From: Gammaproteobacteria bacterium
Lineage (GTDB): Bacteria > Pseudomonadota > Gammaproteobacteria > Steroidobacterales > Steroidobacteraceae
Length of the DNA stretch: 5,309 nucleotides
Direction: 5' to 3'
NCBI GenBank assembly: GCA_010031985.1
Contig: RGYP01000149.1
Coordinates: 1 to 5,309, forward strand
Shown here: positions 1-5,309 of the stretch, piece after piece
How the letters are laid out: the number at the start of each line of letters is the position of its first letter
How positions within the stretch are numbered: the first letter of the stretch is position 1
The notes under the pieces: generated by a model
The model's database searches: none
What the model saw: only the letters and a program-made list of their open reading frames with translations
Told to the model about the DNA's origin: nothing
Translations under genes and position numbers: made by a program

Positions 1-2006
1 TAGAGCCGCCAGTCCGTCACCGGCGCACCAGAAACACCCGCCGTGAAATGCCCGGGCGCGCGCACCATGCACATCAACGCCATGTAACCGCCATAGCTCC
101 AGCCCCACACGCCGATGCGTGTGCCATCCACGTAGGGCAGCGTGCGTAAAAAGTCGACACCGAGCTTTTGATCTTCGACTTCGATCGATCCCAGGCGACG
201 GTAGATCGCCCCCTCGAACGCGCGACCGCGAAACCCGGAGCCGCGATTGTCGATGGTGAAGACCACGTAGCCCTGCTGCGCCAGAAATTGCCGGAACAGA
301 CCGCCCCAAGCACGGCGTACCTGTTGCGCACCCGGGCCGCCGTAGACCTCGACGATCACCGGATAGCGCTTGCCGGACTCGAGCCCCTGCGGTTTCGTGA
401 GTTGGTAGTGCAGCACCTGTCCGTCGCTCGCGGTCAGCGTGCCAAAGGTGGTTGCTTGATGGGACGCGCGGTAGGGCGCATACGGGTGCGCATCGTCGAG
501 TCGGTTCGCCACCAGTACGTCGATCAGACTGCCATCGGCGCGACGCAAGCTCAGTGAGGGCGGCTCGTCGGGCGTCGAGAAGTTATCGAGCCAAAGACGC
601 GCATCGGCAGACATCGCGTTCGCATGCCAGCCTGCGCTGCTGCTGAGTCGACGAATTTTGGCTTCGATGCGTGCGGGTGCCGTCGGTCCATCGAGCGGCG
701 CGACGTAGAGATGCCGCTCGATCGGAGTTTCGCGATTGGCGGTGAAGTAGACGAGACCACGCAGCTCGTCGACGGCCTCGATCGCACGTTCGCGACCGCT
801 GCCGGTCACCATCCAGGCGCCCGCCGTCAGCGGACGCAGCAGTTTGCCGTCGTAATCGTAGAGATAGAGATGGTCGTAGCCGCTGCGAGCCGAAGACCAG
901 ATGAACGCGCGACGCTTCGGTAGAAACGTGAGTTCGTCGTGAAGATCGATCCAGGTGTCGCTGCGTTCCTCGAGCAGTACGCGCGACTCGCCGGTCGCCG
1001 CCTCGATGCGTAGCAGTTGCAGGGCTTTCTGGTTGCGCGGTTGACGCTGCACGGCCAGCGCCGACGAGTCCGGAAACCAGCCGACCCGCGCCAGATATCC
1101 TTCGCCTGCGGTCGCCGCGGGCAGCTCGCGATCACTGCCGTCGCCGAGATCGTGCAGCCGCAGGTCGACGCGCGCGTTGGGCCGACCGGCCGCCGGATAT
1201 CGTTGCCGGATGACTTTGACCGTCTCGGCGTAAATTTCGAAACGCTCGAGTTCGTCGACCGATGACTCGTCGACTCGGGTGTAGGCGATGCGCCGCTCAT
1301 CGGGTGACCACCAATAGCCGGTGCTGCGATCCATCTCCTCCTGGGCGATGAACTCGGCTATGCCGAAGGAGATGAGTCCGCCGCCGTCGCGGGTGATCGC
1401 CAGCTCGCGCCCCGACTGCAAGTCGATGACGTACAAATTTTGATCGCGCACGAAACTCACGTAACGACCGCGCGGCGAAAATCGAGCGTCGGTTTCGGCT
1501 GCTGCGGTGGTGGTCAGTCGACGCACCGGGCTTGCGCCATTGCTTGCGCGTAAGTCGTACAAAAACAAATCGCCGGCGAGTGGCAACAGAAGAAAACGCG
1601 AGTCGGCCGAAAACTCGTAGTCGACGATGCCGGCGAGCGAGGAGGTCCGCGCGCGCTCGCGGCGAGCCTCTTCCTCGGGCGAGAGTTTGCCCTCGTCGGC
1701 GACCAGTGACGCCGAATCGACGAGCAGTCGACTCCGCTTCGTGGCGGTGTCGTAGGCCCAGACGTCGAGGCGGTCCTTCGCTTCGGTCTTGCCCTGCAAG
1801 TACGTCACCAGCTTGCCGTCCGGCGAGAAGCGCGCGCCGCGCAGCGTGGCACCGGAAAGATCGGGCGCCGCGAACAGTCTGTCGATGGTGAGTTTCGCCG
1901 GTTCGGCCAGGGCCAGCCCCGAGAGCATCGCCGAGACACCGACTGCCAGAATCGCCAACGCCGACGACCCGCGTAAAGGCCGACGCCTGAAAGTGCTGCC
2001 CATCAT
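1..2006 (-). CDS. Dipeptidyl peptidase IV (peptidase family S9B), secreted, 3'-truncated by window edge
   Basis: This is a serine exopeptidase that in its family removes X-Pro or X-Ala dipeptides from peptide N-termini. I translated the minus strand by hand and found one uninterrupted frame of 668 complete codons that runs off the left edge. It starts with tandem ATGs (2006 and 2003). Residues 1-34 form a Sec-type signal peptide: an Arg-rich start, a hydrophobic core, then ALA before Glu35. This signal is the reason for choosing this start over an in-frame ATG at 2069 inside the divergent gene. A beta-propeller follows, with the S9B double-glutamate motif AQEEMDR (Glu223-Glu224) that binds the substrate N-terminus, and then GYWWSPD at 230-236. 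The alpha/beta-hydrolase domain shows VYGGPGAQQV with the oxyanion tyrosine near 555, DNRGSG, and GWSYGGYM with nucleophile Ser637. The 82-residue Tyr-Ser spacing is close to the 83 in human DPP4. The catalytic Asp and His should lie in the roughly 80-100 missing residues. Expected location is periplasmic or secreted. The family assignment is firm; the exact substrate is inferred. Confidence 0.95.
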   Translation of the reverse strand, partial: MMGSTFRRRPLRGSSALAILAVGVSAMLSGLALAEPAKLTIDRLFAAPDLSGATLRGARFSPDGKLVTYLQGKTEAKDRLDVWAYDTATKRSRLLVDSASLVADEGKLSPEEEARRERARTSSLAGIVDYEFSADSRFLLLPLAGDLFLYDLRASNGASPVRRLTTTAAAETDARFSPRGRYVSFVRDQNLYVIDLQSGRELAITRDGGGLISFGIAEFIAQEEMDRSTGYWWSPDERRIAYTRVDESSVDELERFEIYAETVKVIRQRYPAAGRPNARVDLRLHDLGDGSDRELPAATAGEGYLARVGWFPDSSALAVQRQPRNQKALQLLRIEAATGESRVLLEERSDTWIDLHDELTFLPKRRAFIWSSARSGYDHLYLYDYDGKLLRPLTAGAWMVTGSGRERAIEAVDELRGLVYFTANRETPIERHLYVAPLDGPTAPARIEAKIRRLSSSAGWHANAMSADARLWLDNFSTPDEPPSLSLRRADGSLIDVLVANRLDDAHPYAPYRASHQATTFGTLTASDGQVLHYQLTKPQGLESGKRYPVIVEVYGGPGAQQVRRAWGGLFRQFLAQQGYVVFTIDNRGSGFRGRAFEGAIYRRLGSIEVEDQKLGVDFLRTLPYVDGTRIGVWGWSYGGYMALMCMVRAPGHFTAGVSGAPVTDWRL

Positions 2007-2026
2007 CGATGCCCGTCCAGTACCAT

Positions 2027-2047
2027 CTGCGGAAACTCCCACCGCAG
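2027..2047. promoter_or_regulatory. Inverted repeat CTGCGG-N9-CCGCAG, candidate operator
   Basis: A perfect 6-bp dyad has arms at 2027-2032 and 2042-2047 and a 9-nt AT-richer spacer. It is centred near the middle of the divergent intergenic gap. The 15-bp centre-to-centre arm spacing is not far from one and a half helical turns. The right arm touches the possible -10 box of the peptidase IV gene. It could be a binding site for a dimeric regulator acting on both genes, or a hairpin in one leader. In GC-rich DNA a 6-bp dyad can also arise by chance, so this is a hypothesis supported by symmetry and position only. Confidence 0.35.
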
Positions 2048-2053
2048 TGTAGA

Positions 2054-2058
2054 GAGGA
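2054..2058 (+). promoter_or_regulatory. Shine-Dalgarno-like GAGGA before the prolyl oligopeptidase start
   Basis: GAGGA matches part of the anti-Shine-Dalgarno complement. Its core GAGG ends 3 nt before the ATG at 2061, which is shorter than the usual 5-9 nt. Together with the lipoprotein signal that begins at this ATG, it supports this start over the next in-frame ATG (codon 36, MPNKD), which would remove the export signal. Confidence 0.5.
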
Positions 2059-2060
2059 AC

Positions 2061-4283
2061 ATGCACCATCGCCACCCGAGACGAGTGCGGCCCTTCGGCG
2101 CCGCGTCTGCGCGCGCCGCCTTGCTGGCCGTATTGCTCGTTCCAACCCTGAGCGCCTGTCTTGCCATGCCCAACAAAGACACCACCGCCAACGATCCATC
2201 CGAGACGCCGCGCGCGCCAACGCTGGCCTATCCCGTGGCGCCGCGCGGAGACGTCGTCGACAACTATCACGGCGTGGCGATCGCCGATCCTTATCGCTGG
2301 CTCGAAGAGCCTGCGGCAGGCCCAACCCGCGAATTCGTGCGCGCACAAAACGCGCTGGCGCAGCCTTGGCTTGAGGCGCTGCCGCAGCGCCCATGGATTC
2401 GCCAACGTCTCACAGAGCTCTGGAACTACGAGCGCGTGGGCATACCTCGCCTCAAGGGTGGCAAGTATTTCTTTGTTCGTAACGACGGTACGCAGAACCA
2501 AAGCGTGCTGTACGTCGCCGACAGCTTGCAGGGGGCGCCGCGTGTCCTCTTCGATCCGAATGCTGCGAGTCGCGACGCGACCGTGGCGCTCGCGCGCTTC
2601 GAACCATCGCCAGACGGCAAGCTCGTCGCCTACTCGCTCTCCGATGGTGGTACCGACTGGGAGATCTGGAAATTCCGTCGCGTTGCAGACGGCGTCGATT
2701 TGCCGGACGAACTGCGCTTCACCAAGTTTTGGGAGCTCTCCTGGGCGCCCGATGGCTCGGGGGTGTACTACAGCCGGTATCCGCATCGTGCCAACGATGC
2801 GTCCCGCGGCGACGATCAAGGACAGCCTGCGGTGTACTTTCATCGCTTCGGCGAACCGCAGGAGCGTGATGCGCTGATTTATCGCGTCAGCGATCACCCG
2901 ACGCGCGCACCGTCCGCGAGCGTCTCGGATGATGGGCGCTGGCTGTTCATCAGCCTCTTCGACGGCTATCGCACCAACGGCGTGGAGCTGATCGATTTGC
3001 GCAAGCCTGCCGCGGGCGCACGCACGCTGTTCGGGGCTTGGGATGCGCGCTACAACGTGATCGGCAGCGAGGGCGACACGGTCTACGTGGTCACCACCCA
3101 CCAAGCGCCGCGCAGCCGCGTGATCGCGGTCGATGCCACGGACCCAGCACCAGCCAAGTGGCGCGAGCTCGTGCCCCAGGACAGTCTCGCGCTCGACGAG
3201 GCGAGTTTCGTCGGTGGCCGCATCATCGTGCGTTACGTGCGCGATGCCCATGGCGTCGCCCGCATGTTCGATCGCGAGGGTCGGGCCCTCGGCGAAGTCG
3301 CCGTACCGGGCCTCGGCACAATCTCCGGCTTCGGCGGCAACTCGACCGACACGGAAACTTTCTTTGCCTATGCGGACTACCTGAGTCCCGGGCAGGTGAT
3401 GCGCCTCGATCTCATCGACAACTCGGTCGCGGTGTGGCGCGCTCCCAAATTCGCGGCCGACACGGCGCGCTACGTGACTCGGCAATTCTTTTACACGAGT
3501 CGCGACGGCACGCGGGTGCCGATGTTCATCACGCATCGTCGCGACTTCAAGCCCGATGGCAAGACACCGACCCTGCTCTACGGTTACGGGGGCTTCAACG
3601 TTTCGGTCACGCCAAGCTTCCGTCCGACCGTGATCACTTGGCTCGAGATGGGCGGCATCTACGTCGAGGCCAACCTGCGTGGGGGTGGCGAGTACGGGGA
3701 GCCGTGGCACGAGGCGGGCACGAAGACGCGCAAGCAAAACGTCTTCGACGATTTCATCGCCGCTGCCGAATATTTGATCCGCGAGGGCTACACCTCGCCC
3801 CAACACCTGGCGATCTCCGGTCGCAGCAACGGCGGGCTGTTGGTCGGTGCGACCTTGCTGCAGCGGCCTGATTTGTTCGCCGCGGCGTTGCCCGGTGTCG
3901 GCGTGCTCGACATGCTGCGTTATCACACCGCGAGCGCCAACGCGCGCCAATGGTCCTCCGATTACGGCCTCGTCGAAAACCCCGAAGAATTCGCCGCGCT
4001 GCGCGCCTATTCACCGGTGCACAACGTGCAGCCCGGCCGTTGCTACCCACCGACGCTCATCACCACCGCCGATCGCGACGATCGAGTCGTGCCCTGGCAT
4101 AGCTACAAGTTCGCGGCGGCACTGCAGCACGGGCAGGGGTGTGCAGCGCCGATTCTGCTGCGGATCGAGACTCGCGCCGGACACGGCGCAGGCAAGCCGG
4201 TGTGGATGCAGATCGAAGACTTTGCCGATCAGTGGGCGTTTGCCGCAGCGATGCTCGGCGTCACGGCCCCCGGCGCCCTCTGA
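2061..4283 (+). CDS. Prolyl oligopeptidase (peptidase family S9A), predicted lipoprotein
   Basis: This 740-residue serine endopeptidase should cleave short peptides on the carboxyl side of proline. Residues 1-33 form a lipoprotein signal: basic start, hydrophobic LLAVLLVP, then lipobox L-S-A-Cys33. The residue after Cys is Leu, not the Asp that typically retains lipoproteins in the inner membrane, so outer-membrane sorting is expected. The mature N-terminus has the S9A signature DNYHGVAIADPYRWLEEP (about 68-85). A beta-propeller occupies roughly 115-450. The hydrolase domain shows YGYGGFN (507-513, oxyanion tyrosine), NLRGGGEYGEPWHEAG, and GRSNGG with nucleophile Ser589. It continues with Trp631 in QWSSDYG (equivalent of the S1-pocket Trp595 of porcine POP), ADRDDRVVP with Asp673 and Arg675, and AGHGAGKP with His708. 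The Ser-Asp-His spacings of 84 and 35 resemble the 87 and 39 of the porcine/human enzyme. The gene is complete and intact. Its promoter region is shared with the divergent peptidase IV gene, suggesting joint use of proline-rich peptides. The Cys lipidation is inferred. Confidence 0.96.
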   Translation: MHHRHPRRVRPFGAASARAALLAVLLVPTLSACLAMPNKDTTANDPSETPRAPTLAYPVAPRGDVVDNYHGVAIADPYRWLEEPAAGPTREFVRAQNALAQPWLEALPQRPWIRQRLTELWNYERVGIPRLKGGKYFFVRNDGTQNQSVLYVADSLQGAPRVLFDPNAASRDATVALARFEPSPDGKLVAYSLSDGGTDWEIWKFRRVADGVDLPDELRFTKFWELSWAPDGSGVYYSRYPHRANDASRGDDQGQPAVYFHRFGEPQERDALIYRVSDHPTRAPSASVSDDGRWLFISLFDGYRTNGVELIDLRKPAAGARTLFGAWDARYNVIGSEGDTVYVVTTHQAPRSRVIAVDATDPAPAKWRELVPQDSLALDEASFVGGRIIVRYVRDAHGVARMFDREGRALGEVAVPGLGTISGFGGNSTDTETFFAYADYLSPGQVMRLDLIDNSVAVWRAPKFAADTARYVTRQFFYTSRDGTRVPMFITHRRDFKPDGKTPTLLYGYGGFNVSVTPSFRPTVITWLEMGGIYVEANLRGGGEYGEPWHEAGTKTRKQNVFDDFIAAAEYLIREGYTSPQHLAISGRSNGGLLVGATLLQRPDLFAAALPGVGVLDMLRYHTASANARQWSSDYGLVENPEEFAALRAYSPVHNVQPGRCYPPTLITTADRDDRVVPWHSYKFAAALQHGQGCAAPILLRIETRAGHGAGKPVWMQIEDFADQWAFAAAMLGVTAPGAL

Positions 4284-4308
4284 GCCGCGCCGGTCAGCCC
4301 TGCGCGGC
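4284..4308. terminator. GC-rich hairpin right after the oligopeptidase stop, candidate terminator
   Basis: GCCGCGC (4284-4290) and GCGCGGC (4302-4308) form a perfect 7-bp stem. Two further G-C pairs can form inside it after one mismatch. The hairpin begins on the base after the TGA. No T-run follows on the plus strand, and none is seen on the minus strand side, so it is not a canonical intrinsic terminator. It sits between two convergent genes, where a bidirectional transcription block or mRNA 3'-end stabiliser would be useful. Confidence 0.35.
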
Positions 4309-4336
4309 GTTCGGGCTTAACGGCGTTCGGGCCTAG
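4305..4336. repeat. Two adjacent 16-bp near-identical direct repeats
   Basis: CGGCGTTCGGGCTTAA (4305-4320) is followed directly by CGGCGTTCGGGCCTAG (4321-4336). The first 12 bases are identical and 14 of 16 match overall. The second copy contains the stop codon of the methyltransferase gene on the minus strand (4335-4333). The first copy overlaps the last bases of the candidate hairpin. It looks like a small tandem duplication in the convergent gap; no function is evident. Confidence 0.75.
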
Positions 4337-4947
4337 CGGCGCCGCAGGCGGTAGACGCGTTCTCCGAGCGTCGTCACGCCGCGCGCCGCCATGCGTGGGA
4401 AATCGTCGAGTGCGCCATAGGTTCCGAGCTCGACGATCTCGTGCGTCGCGCCGTAGAGCGCGTGAATTTCCTCGGGCAATACCGCGTGCGGCGGTCCGCG
4501 CATCTCGCGCTGGTCGTATTCCATGCTGACGAGCAGGGTGACGGTGCGGGGTGCGCTGAGCTCGATCATTTTTTTGACGTAGTCGCGACGCATCGCGGGC
4601 GGCAGCGCAACGAGTGAGGCGCGATCGAAAATCGCCGCGATCGGACCGAGCGACTCCGGCTGCAGTGCAAAGAAATCGGCGCAGCGCAGATCGACACCGC
4701 GCAGCTGCGGATGCTCTTCGTGAAATTCGCGTACCGCGACCGCCGAGAGTTCGACGCCCACCACCTCATGACCGAGCGCAGCGAGTGCGACGAGATCCAG
4801 GCTCTTGCCCGCAAGCGGCACGAATACCCGAGCGCCCGGCGCCAGAGCGAGCGTCGACCAATGATCTTTGAGCGCCGCATGCGCGCGCGGCATGTGAAAC
4901 CCGATCTCGTGCTTCGCCCAACGCTCGTGCCAGAACGCCGCTTCCAT
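4333..4947 (-). CDS. tpm: Thiopurine S-methyltransferase family protein (SAM-dependent)
   Basis: This 204-residue cytoplasmic methyltransferase uses S-adenosylmethionine. Bacterial family members methylate thiopurines and can act on selenium or tellurium compounds. The N-terminus EAAFWHERWAKHEIGFH (2-18) is the hallmark of bacterial TPMT. The SAM-binding motif is VFVPLAGKSLDL (41-52), followed by GHEVVGVELS (59-68) with acidic Glu66. Then come CADFFAL (89-95), FDRASLVALP (107-116) and MEYDQREMRGPP (142-153), all diagnostic of the family. Two points differ from the Pseudomonas enzyme as I remember it. It has PLAGKS instead of PLCGKS, and the stretch between the FH of AVREFHEE and the CADFF strand is about a dozen residues shorter, which accounts for most of the 204 versus 218 length. 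The ATG at 4947 lies 14 bp after the upstream GST stop. I see no clear Shine-Dalgarno there, so translational coupling or a leaderless-like start context is possible. Methyltransferase family is firm; the natural substrate is unknown. Confidence 0.92.
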   Translation of the reverse strand: MEAAFWHERWAKHEIGFHMPRAHAALKDHWSTLALAPGARVFVPLAGKSLDLVALAALGHEVVGVELSAVAVREFHEEHPQLRGVDLRCADFFALQPESLGPIAAIFDRASLVALPPAMRRDYVKKMIELSAPRTVTLLVSMEYDQREMRGPPHAVLPEEIHALYGATHEIVELGTYGALDDFPRMAARGVTTLGERVYRLRRR

Positions 4948-4961
4948 GCGAGGACGGGGGG

Positions 4962-5309
4962 TCAGGCCTTGGAGCTTGGCCGCGCGGCGATGGCGGCGTA
5001 CCAGCGCGACAGATGCTGCTGAGTAGGCTGCAAACGGATTCCCGAGGGTTTGCCGAACTCGAGCGTGGTGAAGGCGACGATGTCGGCAAAGCTGAAGCTA
5101 TCGCCTGCGATGAACGGGCGAACTGCGAGCAGGCCATCGATGCGTTGCCACTCGGTCAGCACCTGCTCACGTGCGAGCGCACCGTATTCGGGAATCTGCG
5201 TCACACGGCCTTGCCAAAAGCGATGGGTGTGTCGAAAGGCGTGGGTCGTCGGCTGGTAGACGCGGAACATCAGGCTGAGCGTCATCGCTTCGATGCGCGC
5301 GCGGGCTAG
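4962..5309 (-). CDS. Glutathione S-transferase, C-terminal domain (5' end beyond window)
   Basis: The frame is open from the right edge to a TGA at 4964-4962, giving 115 C-terminal residues of a cytosolic GST that normally has about 200-210. What is visible is the all-helical C-terminal domain. It includes AFRHTHRFWQGRVTQIPEYG near fragment residues 24-43, and then RPFIAGDSFSFADIVAF at 64-80. The latter contains the GST N-capping box Ser73-x-x-Asp76 and hydrophobic staple. It ends with HLSRWYAAIAARPSSKA, the usual helix and tail of this family. The missing N-terminal thioredoxin-fold domain would bind glutathione and hold the catalytic Ser, Tyr or Cys, so the class and activity cannot be judged here. 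The internal ATG at 5285 is not the true start, because family homology continues upstream of it (LARARIEA). It probably heads an operon with the methyltransferase gene downstream. Confidence 0.9.
   Translation of the reverse strand, partial: LARARIEAMTLSLMFRVYQPTTHAFRHTHRFWQGRVTQIPEYGALAREQVLTEWQRIDGLLAVRPFIAGDSFSFADIVAFTTLEFGKPSGIRLQPTQQHLSRWYAAIAARPSSKA

Larger units (their letters stand above)
2007..2060. promoter_or_regulatory. Divergent intergenic region shared by the two S9 peptidase genes
   Basis: Only 54 bp separate the two start codons, so promoters for both genes must overlap here or lie partly inside the opposite coding region. On the minus strand TACACT (2051-2046) matches four of six bases of a sigma70 -10 box. 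With that box the peptidase IV leader would be about 30-35 nt. The -35 position gives only a weak match (TGGCGA, 2074-2069). On the plus strand TACCAT (2021-2026) is a similar four-of-six match without a convincing -35. None of these is strong. The region is regulatory by position; the individual boxes are guesses. Confidence 0.45.

Noticed and set aside
168..557. Plus-strand open frames opposite the peptidase IV gene (also 1017-1265 and 1532-1891)
   Set aside because: They are antisense to the conserved hydrolase and propeller domains, show no family features, and owe their openness to high-GC codon bias.
827..1300. A 157-codon minus-strand frame, considered as a sign of a frameshift in the peptidase IV gene
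   Set aside because: The correct frame was followed by hand from 2006 to 3 without a stop or shift, and the conserved motifs on both sides are in the same frame.
1967..1988. Possible twin-arginine export signal in the peptidase IV N-terminus (RRR at residues 7-9)
   Set aside because: The residues after the arginines (Pro-Leu-Arg) do not fit the twin-arginine consensus. A Sec signal explains the segment.
2007..2069. An upstream ATG at 2069 as the start of the peptidase IV gene
   Set aside because: The frame is open, but this start would place about 20 extra residues before a well-formed signal peptide and would overlap the divergent gene. The ATG pair at 2006/2003 fits better.
1297..2394. 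A 365-codon open frame on the minus strand overlapping the peptidase IV gene and the start of the oligopeptidase gene
   Set aside because: It is Arg/Ala-rich, has no recognisable motif, and lies in another frame of a firmly identified DPP-IV gene. It is a typical shadow frame of GC-rich DNA.
3038..3871. A 277-codon plus-strand frame within the oligopeptidase gene
   Set aside because: It is an Arg-rich out-of-frame translation of the S9A gene, whose own frame carries all conserved motifs.
4336..4345. GCGGCGCCGC perfect 10-bp palindrome
   Set aside because: It encodes the Arg-rich C-terminus of the methyltransferase, and such palindromes are expected by chance in this composition.
4962..5285. 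The ATG at 5285 as the true start of a short GST-like protein
   Set aside because: The frame stays open to the window edge and GST-like sequence continues upstream, so this is a fragment of a full GST cut by the window.

Overview
This GC-rich, almost fully coding window looks like a proteobacterial chromosome. A gammaproteobacterium (Xanthomonas/Steroidobacter-like) is my best guess, from the style of the dipeptidyl peptidase IV and the bacterial thiopurine-methyltransferase family member. That placement is inference; there is no rRNA or other marker gene here. I see no tRNA, CRISPR array, insertion sequence, phage gene or other mobile element.

Layout. Positions 2006 to 1 (minus strand, 3' end off the window) encode a secreted S9B serine peptidase of the dipeptidyl peptidase IV type. 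Its reading frame is intact across the whole window, and the nucleophile motif GWSYGGY lies close to the left edge. Head to head with it, across only 54 bp, positions 2061-4283 (plus) encode a complete S9A prolyl oligopeptidase with an apparent lipoprotein signal and a full Ser/Asp/His triad. The 54-bp gap carries a perfect 6+6 bp dyad and must hold the control signals for both genes, unless these extend into the coding regions. After a short convergent gap (4284-4332), which holds a GC-rich hairpin and a 16-bp near-tandem repeat, positions 4947 to 4333 (minus) encode a compact thiopurine S-methyltransferase family protein. Just upstream of it, positions 5309 to 4962 (minus) encode the C-terminal half of a glutathione S-transferase whose start lies beyond the right edge.

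How the genes fit together. The two peptidases come from sister subfamilies and both carry export signals. Together they could process proline-containing peptides outside the cytoplasm: the oligopeptidase would cut after internal proline, and DPP-IV would release X-Pro or X-Ala dipeptides from N-termini. The GST and methyltransferase are same-strand with a 14-bp gap and probably co-transcribed. Both families act on thiol/electrophile or chalcogen chemistry, so a small detoxification unit is plausible. The two gene pairs meet tail to tail and need not be functionally linked.

The genes belong to known families. I did not find an obviously new system. The less ordinary points are the shared promoter region with its dyad, the lipoprotein form of the oligopeptidase, the shortened methyltransferase, and the short repeat that runs through the methyltransferase stop codon.
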